Positions 22,577 through 28,384 of a stretch of DNA of 29,033 bases are shown piece after piece. Within the stretch, counting starts at the first letter, position 1. Every line of letters begins with the position of its first letter. This stretch comes from CAYTEH01 sp964436765 (GTDB lineage Bacteria; Patescibacteriota; Gracilibacteria; Peribacterales; Peribacteraceae), in assembly GCA_964436765.1 (NCBI GenBank), contig CAYTEH010000017.1, positions 1-29,033 on the forward strand, in the 5' to 3' direction. The notes under the pieces are model-generated. The model was not told where the DNA came from. It saw only the letters and a program-made list of their open reading frames with translations, and made no database searches. Position numbers and translations under genes: made by a program.

Positions 22577-22674
22577 GACCTCCATCCCTGACCCCTCCTC
22601 CGTCGGAGGAGGGGAATTATGAAAAGGCTCCTCTTCCTCCCGTGGAGGAAGGGGCCGGGGGATGGAGGTTTTAA
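22573..22674. repeat. 102-bp inverted-repeat (MITE-like) element with two inner hairpins
   Basis: Outer arms (TTAAGACCTCCATCCC and its near-perfect complement, ending at 22674) enclose two hairpins: CCCCTCCT/AGGAGGGG at 22592-22614 and CTTCCTCC/GGAGGAAG at 22633-22651. The right end covers the stop codon of the M23 peptidase gene (22671) and may end its transcript. The left end overlaps the HtrA operator. Confidence 0.7.
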
Positions 22675-23834
22675 TGATTTTCAATAAACCGAATCGGATG
22701 CACCGAACGTGCAGCCGCCTCCGTCTGGCTCGGGACCGATGCCGGCTGGTACGGCGTGTGCGGGCTCGCTTCGCCCGGCACCTCACGATCCACCTGCAGG
22801 TGCACGTGGGGGCCGGTCGTCATGCCCGTCATGCCCACTCTGCCGATGGTCTGACCCGGCGTGACGATGTCCCCCGCCTGTACGGACGCGGTATCGAAAT
22901 GACCGTAGACCGAGTAATAGACCCCGTCGTCCGCGCAGTGGCGGATCACCACGTGCAGACCCAAACGCGCATCGGCCGTCACCGAATCGACGATGCCGCC
23001 GGCGATGGCGCCAACGGGCATCCCCTGGGGCAGCTTGAGATCGATACCCGAATGCGCGCCCGTGAACTCGGTGGCATCCACGTCGTACGCGCCGAAATAC
23101 CGCGTGGAGTAGTAGAGCTTCGCGGTGATGACGGATTCGTTCTCGAGCAGGAGGGGCCGGGTCAGGCTCTTGAGCGGCACGGTGAGCTCCTGCAGGTTGT
23201 ACCGCGGCACGGGCACGTACGCCGTGGCTGGCATGTGCGCGTAATCTTTCGTCCATTCCTCCGGAGTGTGCATCGAGCCCCAGTCGGGCACGCGCGAGAC
23301 CGGGTGCACCGCGCTGATGAACGGAGCGCACCGGTCGCCTTGTTCCTGTTGCGGTTGCGCACCGGGACCCGGACGCAGCGCGGGGGCGGATGACTCCTGG
23401 TTCGCCGTCTGCGCGGGCGCAGGGACCGGAGCGGATGCGGTGACGGGCACAGGTTCACTGTTGATCACCGGGGCGGATTCGATCAATGGCGACTCGGACG
23501 CCTGCGCGACTGTCGTCGTCGACTGCACAGGGACAGGCGCCTTCGGAACGGTCTTCGTCACGCCGATGAACACATCCGTGGGGCGCGCGCGGGCGGCCAG
23601 GCGGCGGCGAATGCGCGCAGCGCGCACGATCGCCTTTCTCTCGGCACCCGTCATCGTGTGCGCCTTCGTCGTCACGATCACGCCGTACTGTTTCTGTTGC
23701 ATCAGTTGTGCGCGGAACGCCTCTCCCTGCAGACTCACGAACATCGTCACGAGCGCAAGCAAAGCGCTGCCGAGAAGCGGCCTTTTTTCCTCACTGCACC
23801 ACCGTCCGATGGTCGTGATGATGTGTGTGTGCAT
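22671..23834 (-). CDS. M23 family metallopeptidase (LytM/lysostaphin type)
   Basis: The protein has 387 residues. An N-terminal membrane anchor (about 20-36) and a basic helical stretch (about 60-85) are followed by a Pro/Val/Ser-rich linker (about 95-165) and a C-terminal M23 domain (about 235-365). Zinc ligands are visible: His261 and Asp265 (HSGIDLKLP), with His312 (YGHFD) and the His343/His345 pair (GPHVHLQVD) completing the site. M23 enzymes cut peptide bridges of peptidoglycan during growth or division. The tail after the domain ends close to the membrane-proximal repeat. The start is confirmed by a promoter 8 bases upstream, so the mRNA is probably leaderless. Confidence 0.92.
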   Translation of the reverse strand: MHTHIITTIGRWCSEEKRPLLGSALLALVTMFVSLQGEAFRAQLMQQKQYGVIVTTKAHTMTGAERKAIVRAARIRRRLAARARPTDVFIGVTKTVPKAPVPVQSTTTVAQASESPLIESAPVINSEPVPVTASAPVPAPAQTANQESSAPALRPGPGAQPQQEQGDRCAPFISAVHPVSRVPDWGSMHTPEEWTKDYAHMPATAYVPVPRYNLQELTVPLKSLTRPLLLENESVITAKLYYSTRYFGAYDVDATEFTGAHSGIDLKLPQGMPVGAIAGGIVDSVTADARLGLHVVIRHCADDGVYYSVYGHFDTASVQAGDIVTPGQTIGRVGMTGMTTGPHVHLQVDREVPGEASPHTPYQPASVPSQTEAAARSVHPIRFIENH

Positions 23835-23842
23835 TTGATAAT

Positions 23843-23871
23843 ATTATACCATTTTTCTATTCATAAGTCTA
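23843..23871 (-). promoter_or_regulatory. Leaderless promoter of the M23 peptidase gene
   Basis: On the minus strand: TAGACT (23866-23871), 17 bases, TATAAT (23843-23848), 8 bases to the ATG at 23834. Confidence 0.75.
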
Positions 23872-23889
23872 TTATCAGCTCCCGCTCAG

Positions 23890-23927
23890 GCAAAAGAATA
23901 TGAGGGGTTTTCTTCATGTTCTTTTGC
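23890..23927. promoter_or_regulatory. Long imperfect palindrome between divergent promoters
   Basis: 14-base arms (GCAAAAGAATATGA at 23890-23903 and TCATGTTCTTTTGC at 23914-23927), one mismatch, 10-base centre. It lies upstream of both the M23 peptidase and the cupredoxin, so it could be an operator or, if transcribed, a hairpin. Confidence 0.4.
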
Positions 23928-23983
23928 ATGTTCCTGCACCCCCAGCACCATCGCCTGGCACACTACACAGGGCGGCCCAGGCG

Positions 23984-24015
23984 TTAATCTTTCCTTAATC
24001 TCACACCCCTACGCT
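23984..24015 (+). promoter_or_regulatory. Promoter of the cupredoxin gene with TTAATC direct repeat (site C)
   Basis: TTAATC (23984-23989), TTTCC, TTAATC (23995-24000), 9 bases, TACGCT (24010-24015), a weak -10. A weak -10 combined with a repeat over the -35 is what an activator-dependent promoter should look like. The leader of about 27 bases contains a run of eight C. Confidence 0.6.
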
Positions 24016-24048
24016 GTCGCCGTTCTGCCACTTCCCCCCCCGCAACCC

Positions 24049-24498
24049 ATGAACAAGCACATCGCACTGCCGGCCACGCTTGCAACACTGTTGCTGCTCG
24101 GCGCCTGCACAGCCGCGACGCCGTCCATCGACAGTGAATCGGATGATGCGTCGTCCGCCCCTGTCATGATGAACGATGCCGCCTCTTCTTCCGACGCGCC
24201 GGCCGCCGCTGCCACGTCCGGCGAGGCGCGCATCATCGAGATGAGCGTCACCGACTGGGAATTCTCGCAGACGGCCATCGACATCAAACAGGGTGAAAAA
24301 GTGATCATCCGTCTCACCGGCGTCGCCGGCTCCCACAGCTTCACCAGTCAAGACCTCGGCATCAACGTCACTATCAACCCGGGCGAGACGAAGGACATCG
24401 AAATCCCAACCGGTAAGACGGGAACCTTCAACTTCCGCTGCACAGTCCCGTGCGGCCCCGGCCACCGCGACATGAAGGGCACTATCACCATCAGCTGA
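24049..24498 (+). CDS. Cupredoxin lipoprotein with CuA-like copper site
   Basis: The protein has 149 residues. A lipoprotein signal peptide ends in LLGAC, with Cys20 as the lipid-modified residue. A Ser/Ala/Asp-rich linker (about 25-58) tethers a C-terminal cupredoxin domain (about 60-149). The ligands include His96 (GSHSF) and the CTVPCGPGHRDM loop: Cys131, Cys135, His139 and Met142. C-x3-C-x3-H-x2-M is the spacing of the binuclear CuA centre of cytochrome oxidase subunit II and nitrous-oxide reductase, rather than that of single-Cys plastocyanins. No oxidase gene is present, so a role in copper binding, electron shuttling or copper sensing is open. A direct-repeat operator lies upstream. 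Confidence 0.88.
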   Translation: MNKHIALPATLATLLLLGACTAATPSIDSESDDASSAPVMMNDAASSSDAPAAAATSGEARIIEMSVTDWEFSQTAIDIKQGEKVIIRLTGVAGSHSFTSQDLGINVTINPGETKDIEIPTGKTGTFNFRCTVPCGPGHRDMKGTITIS

Positions 24499-24510
24499 TC
24501 CCTTGTACGC

Positions 24511-24610
24511 GCGTTGCTCCGCAACGAGCTACTCGGGATGACAGGGCCTTCGCCATTATACTTGCCTTGTCATCCCGAGTAGCCCGCCGGAGGCGGGCGT
24601 ATCGAGGGGC
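24511..24610. repeat. Nested inverted-repeat element after the cupredoxin gene
   Basis: A perfect 16-bp inverted repeat (GCTACTCGGGATGACA at 24528-24543 and its complement at 24568-24583) is flanked by two short hairpins: CGTTGC/GCAACG (24512-24526) and CCCGCC/GGCGGG (24583-24597). The CATCCCGAG core is shared with the element at 10570-10610. Starting 13 bases after the stop codon, it may also end the cupredoxin transcript. Confidence 0.75.
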
Positions 24611-24659
24611 GGACAAAGAAAGTGGGAAGAGATGAAAAACAAATGTGTCTAAGAAGATG

Positions 24660-24695
24660 GAGGGCTCTCAGAAAAGGCCCTCAATTTGCTTTTTC
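24660..24695 (+). terminator. Weak terminator or attenuator before the ABC genes
   Basis: The stem GAGGGC/GCCCTC (24660-24665 with 24677-24682) is followed after six bases by a T-run. It ends about 70 bases before the ABC transporter start. Confidence 0.35.
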
Positions 24696-24765
24696 GTGCT
24701 GAACTCCCTTGCGTTCTCTTTTCGCGGGGGGCAGAATTGTTGCCTGCCTAATAGTTAGAGTCTCT

Positions 24766-25578
24766 ATGAATCCAGACGCACCCATCATCGACGTCAAAAA
24801 CCTCGTAAAGAAGTTCGGGGACCTCACGGCCGTCAACGATACGACCTTCCAGGTGCGGAAGGGCGAGATTTTCGCGTTCCTCGGCCCCAACGGCGCAGGC
24901 AAGACGACGACAATCAAGATGCTCACCACCCTGCTCCACCCGACGTCCGGCTCCATCACCATCGACGGCCACGATCCGACGAAGGACCAGGCGGCCGCAC
25001 GCAGGTCCTTCGGCATTGTCTTCCAGGATCCGAGTGTCGACGATGAACTGACCGCCTGGGAGAACCTGGAACTGCACGGCGTGCTCTACGGCGTGCCGCA
25101 TGCGCTCCGGCGCTCGCGCATGGAGGAACTCCTGAAAGTGGTGGATCTGTGGGACCGCCGCGACGATCAGACGAAGAAATTCTCGGGCGGGATGCGCCGC
25201 AGGCTGGAGATCGCGCGCGGGCTCCTGCATCACCCGAAAGTCCTGTTTCTGGACGAGCCCACCATCGGCCTGGACCCGCAGACGCGCAACCACCTGTGGA
25301 ACCACGTGACGACGCTCAACAAGTCCGAAGGCATCACCGTGTTCCTCACCACCCACTACATGGAAGAGGCCGACAAGGTCGCCAGCCGCATCGCGGTGAT
25401 CGACCATGGCCGCATCATCGCGCAGGGGACGTCGGCCGACCTGAAGGCGCAGACCAACACGGCGAACCTTGAAGACGCGTTCCTTGCGCTGACGGGCAAC
25501 ACCATCCGGGACGAGGAAGCCAGCGCCGTCGACGGCCTCAGGCAGATGGCCCGTGCATGGCACAGCAAGCGCCGCTGA
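24766..25578 (+). CDS. ABC transporter ATP-binding protein (DrrA/CcmA type)
   Basis: The protein has 270 residues. The ATG at 24766 is preferred over the in-frame ATG at 24709, whose 19 extra residues lie before the conserved strand start. All motifs are intact: Walker A GPNGAGKT (40-47), Q-loop Gln87 (FQDPS), signature FSGGMRRRL (139-147), Walker B VLFLDEP (159-165) and the switch His197 (TTHYMEE). The FSGGMRRRLE signature and DPSVDDELT loop mark the drug/polysaccharide/lipid exporter (DrrA, COG1131) branch. It should pair with the permease 42 bases downstream; substrate is unknown. It has no clear promoter of its own beyond a TAATAG. Confidence 0.93.
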   Translation: MNPDAPIIDVKNLVKKFGDLTAVNDTTFQVRKGEIFAFLGPNGAGKTTTIKMLTTLLHPTSGSITIDGHDPTKDQAAARRSFGIVFQDPSVDDELTAWENLELHGVLYGVPHALRRSRMEELLKVVDLWDRRDDQTKKFSGGMRRRLEIARGLLHHPKVLFLDEPTIGLDPQTRNHLWNHVTTLNKSEGITVFLTTHYMEEADKVASRIAVIDHGRIIAQGTSADLKAQTNTANLEDAFLALTGNTIRDEEASAVDGLRQMARAWHSKRR

Positions 25579-25620
25579 TCCTTTGTATCCTTTTTATCAT
25601 TTGAATCGTTTGAATCCTGC

Positions 25621-26370
25621 ATGTTCTCCATCATCTACATCCTCTGGCTCCGGCAGGTGAAGCGCTACCTCCGCTCCCGCTCGCGCATCCTCGGGTCGCT
25701 CGGGCAGCCGCTGCTGTTCCTGCTCGCGCTCGGCTTCGGCTTCGGGCCCACGTTCGCGAAGGCCGGCGGCGGCGACTATTTCAGCTTCCTCGTGCCCGGC
25801 GTCATCTCCATGTCCATCCTCTTCACGGCCATGTTCTCGGGCATCGAGATCATCTGGGACCGCCAGTTCGGGTTTCTGAAGGAGACGCTCGTGGCGCCCG
25901 TGAGCCGCTTCACCATCATGGTGGGCCGCACGCTCGGCGGCGCGACGGTGGCGACCATGCAGGGATGCATCGTGCTCGTACTGGCACTCCTCTTCGGCTT
26001 CCGGCCGGAACTGACGCCCGCGCTGCTCCTCGCGCCCGTGTTCATGTTCCTCGTGGCGCTTCTCTTCACCGCGCTCGGCACGGCTGTGGCCTGCCGGCTC
26101 CAGGACATGCAGGGCTTCCAGCTGATCATGAACTTTCTCGTGATGCCGCTCTTCTTCGTCAGCGGAGCGCTCTTTCCGCTGGAGACGGCCCCTGTGGCCC
26201 TCGGCATCATCGCTCGTCTCGACCCGCTCAGCTACGGCGTGGACGGTCTCCGCGGCGCGCTCATCAACGTCAGCCACTTCGGCATGGCCGCCGACCTCGG
26301 CATCCTGCTGGCAGTGACGCTCGCGCTGCTGTGGATCGGCAGCAGGCTCTTCGAAGGCATCGAGGCATAA
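25621..26370 (+). CDS. ABC-2 type transporter permease (DrrB-like)
   Basis: The protein has 249 residues. Six predicted membrane helices (about 25-45, 52-75, 98-122, 130-155, 160-185 and 218-240) surround the ABC-2 signature near the fourth and fifth helices (LVMPLFFVSGALFPLE, about 176-191), which is typical of the DrrB/COG0842 branch. The N-terminal cytoplasmic helix (MFSIIYILWLRQVKRYLRSR) is the usual interface with the ATPase. Together with the ATPase gene it would form an exporter of drugs, lipids or glycans. A stretch with repeated TTTGAATC in the 42-base gap (25579-25620) precedes the start. The stop is 9 bases from that of the convergent 26380 gene, without a terminator. Confidence 0.93.
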   Translation: MFSIIYILWLRQVKRYLRSRSRILGSLGQPLLFLLALGFGFGPTFAKAGGGDYFSFLVPGVISMSILFTAMFSGIEIIWDRQFGFLKETLVAPVSRFTIMVGRTLGGATVATMQGCIVLVLALLFGFRPELTPALLLAPVFMFLVALLFTALGTAVACRLQDMQGFQLIMNFLVMPLFFVSGALFPLETAPVALGIIARLDPLSYGVDGLRGALINVSHFGMAADLGILLAVTLALLWIGSRLFEGIEA

Positions 26371-26379
26371 ACGCCTGCT

Positions 26380-27144
26380 TCAGGGCTGCATACCCCTCTC
26401 GTTGGCCTCGCGTTCGCGATCCTCTTTCTCCTGCCTCTTCGTGACCGCGGAGAAGTACCGGCGCATCTGATTCGAATACATGCCAAGGGCGTCGTGGAGC
26501 TGCTGCGGCGTCCGCGCGGTCATGATGACGTCTTCGACGGCGAGCTCTTCATAGAGGTCGTGGTATTTCTGCATCTGACGCTCCTGGTCCCAGCCCATGA
26601 GCACCGTGCCCGTGGGCGATCCGAGTGTGAAGAGGAACGACGCCGCGGCGTCTTTATGGAAATTGAACAGGTCGCCGGCGGGCCCGTAGCGCCCGAGGCC
26701 AGGCGGCAGCTTCATATCGGCGGGCATGAACGCGAACCGCAATCCGGGCGGGCAGTCGACGTGGTACTTCTCCAGGAGCTTCTGACGGGCACCTTTGTGG
26801 ATTTCGTGGCAGCATTTCTTCCGGTGCAGGTCGAAGCCGGGTTCGCCTGGAACACGCATTGCTTCGGCCTTGAGCGCGCGCAGCGTCACGGGATCATCCT
26901 GTTTTTTAAGGAGTCCGACGAACGCCTTTTCACGCACCTGAAACTCTTCGTCGGCGAGATCGAAAATCTGCTGTTCGAGCGGACTGCGCATGTGTTTCTC
27001 CATCGGCACCGGACCGTCTTTCTTCCCCATCACTTGTCCAACGGCCTCCCGCACATCCGCAGCCCATGCCGTCACCGTCAGCAGGAGTACCGGCACTCCG
27101 TTCCATACCAGGGTCTCGGCAGCCGACGACGGACGGTTGACCAT
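26380..27144 (-). CDS. Exported protein of unknown family with Cys/His cluster
   Basis: The protein has 254 residues. The ATG at 27144 is chosen because a TATAAC hexamer lies 7 bases upstream; the in-frame ATG at 27177 would translate the promoter. A weak signal peptide (LVWNGVPVLLLTVTAWA-AD) leads to a mostly helical, charged body. A cluster at about 107-131 holds His107, Cys111, Cys112, His113, His116 and Cys131 (DLHRKKCCHEIHKG ... VDCPP), which could bind a metal. A Phe/Gly/Pro-rich part (about 135-175) is followed by a long charged C-terminal helix (about 220-254). I recognise no known family. Convergent with the ABC permease gene and divergent from the kinase gene. Confidence 0.65.
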   Translation of the reverse strand: MVNRPSSAAETLVWNGVPVLLLTVTAWAADVREAVGQVMGKKDGPVPMEKHMRSPLEQQIFDLADEEFQVREKAFVGLLKKQDDPVTLRALKAEAMRVPGEPGFDLHRKKCCHEIHKGARQKLLEKYHVDCPPGLRFAFMPADMKLPPGLGRYGPAGDLFNFHKDAAASFLFTLGSPTGTVLMGWDQERQMQKYHDLYEELAVEDVIMTARTPQQLHDALGMYSNQMRRYFSAVTKRQEKEDREREANERGMQP

Positions 27145-27151
27145 AGGATGC

Positions 27152-27157
27152 GTTATA
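27152..27157 (-). promoter_or_regulatory. -10 hexamer of the 26380 gene
   Basis: TATAAC on the minus strand, 7 bases before the ATG at 27144; the -35 is poor. Confidence 0.5.
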
Positions 27158-27252
27158 CAGTGCCGTATCTGGTTCACCAGCGGTTCGGATCGTGAACCCT
27201 ATTTTTTCTCTTGGAATTGCCGAAATATGCACCATCACCGACACGATCCTAT

Positions 27253-27280
27253 TTGAAATAAAATAATAAAAAACTATAAT
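27253..27280 (+). promoter_or_regulatory. Leaderless promoter of the protein kinase gene
   Basis: TTGAAA (27253-27258), 16 bases, TATAAT (27275-27280), 6 bases to the ATG at 27287. The spacer is almost pure A and T. Confidence 0.75.
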
Positions 27281-27286
27281 TAAAAC

Positions 27287-28384
27287 ATGTCAATTTCCGA
27301 GAGCCGTGACCGGGATGCTTCAACAACCGACACGCAGGCTCCCGCCATCATCGCGAGGGAATTGCCCGAGACATGCGCCGTGCGGGGACGCATCTTCCGG
27401 CTCATCCGCACAGTCGGCGCCGGGGGCATGAGCTCGGCCGGCCTCTATGCCACAGACGGCGACGGAGCGGGCGAACCCGGCATGCACATGCTGATGAAAA
27501 GCATGCACAGAAACACGAAGCGCGAAACACGGCTGCACGCACTCAGCGAGACGCACGTGAACAGAAAGCTCCACGACACGCACGCACGATGCATCGTGAC
27601 ACTCGGTCGCTTCGGGTACCTGCTGCTCCCGTGGAAGGACGGCTGCTCCCTGGGGCACATTCTCGACCGTCAGCCGATGGACGGCGATACGGCGATGCAC
27701 ATGGGATTCAAGCTCGCCGCGCGCATCGTCCGCATGCAGCAACAACACATTTTGCATCTCGACCTGAAGCCCGACAACGTGATCCTCACCCCCGATGGCG
27801 ATGCGGAGATCATCGATTTCGGATTGAGCCGTGATCTCGACAGCCGTCGTGTCACCTTCCCGTTCAACCCCGCCAAGACGGCGGGATCCGCCGGATTCAT
27901 GCCGCAGGAACAGTGGCGATCGAAGCCCGGATACAAATCGGACCTCTATGCGCTGGGTCATCTGCTGTACGAGTCGCTCACGGCAAAGTCCCTGCTCCTG
28001 CAGGACAGACGGCAATCATGCTCTGGATCCTGGATGGCATTGGCGCTCAGGCACTGCAACGGACTGAAGCCGCCGACGATTCCCGGCGGCCCCCTGCAGG
28101 GCGAATTCGCCAAGCGCCTCAAGGCGATCGACGATGACGGGATCCGGGTGATTTTGGAAGGACTGTTGATGTCACGCGAAACCGATCGTGTATCGGCTGA
28201 GCAGGCATTTCACATGCTGTATCAGGAGTGCCGCACCCGCGGAATAGACCCGTATGGGCCGCTGTACGCGGCTCTGCGCACCGAACCGGGCGCCCGCGTG
28301 GAGCCGGACACGGTGATCGATGCCATCGCGAAGGCGCGAGCCGGGCGCGCGAGCCCGCCGCCCGCACCCGCCCTCAGCACATAA
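27287..28384 (+). CDS. Hanks-type serine/threonine protein kinase
   Basis: The protein has 365 residues. A short Asp/Thr-rich N-terminus precedes the kinase domain (about 35-310). The Gly-rich loop is VGAGGMSSAG (about 43-52) and Lys71 (MLMKSMH) is the likely ATP-anchoring lysine. The catalytic loop is HLDLKPDN (157-164, Asp159) and the metal loop is DFGL (178-181). The activation segment ends GFMPQEQW in place of APE. All catalytic residues are present, so it should be active. The C-terminal tail is Pro/Ala-rich, with no membrane helix or PASTA sensor, so it is a soluble kinase. The HLD form instead of HRD suggests an atypical activation loop. Substrates are unknown. The 3' end overlaps queA by 11 bases on the opposite strand. 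Confidence 0.93.
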   Translation: MSISESRDRDASTTDTQAPAIIARELPETCAVRGRIFRLIRTVGAGGMSSAGLYATDGDGAGEPGMHMLMKSMHRNTKRETRLHALSETHVNRKLHDTHARCIVTLGRFGYLLLPWKDGCSLGHILDRQPMDGDTAMHMGFKLAARIVRMQQQHILHLDLKPDNVILTPDGDAEIIDFGLSRDLDSRRVTFPFNPAKTAGSAGFMPQEQWRSKPGYKSDLYALGHLLYESLTAKSLLLQDRRQSCSGSWMALALRHCNGLKPPTIPGGPLQGEFAKRLKAIDDDGIRVILEGLLMSRETDRVSAEQAFHMLYQECRTRGIDPYGPLYAALRTEPGARVEPDTVIDAIAKARAGRASPPPAPALST

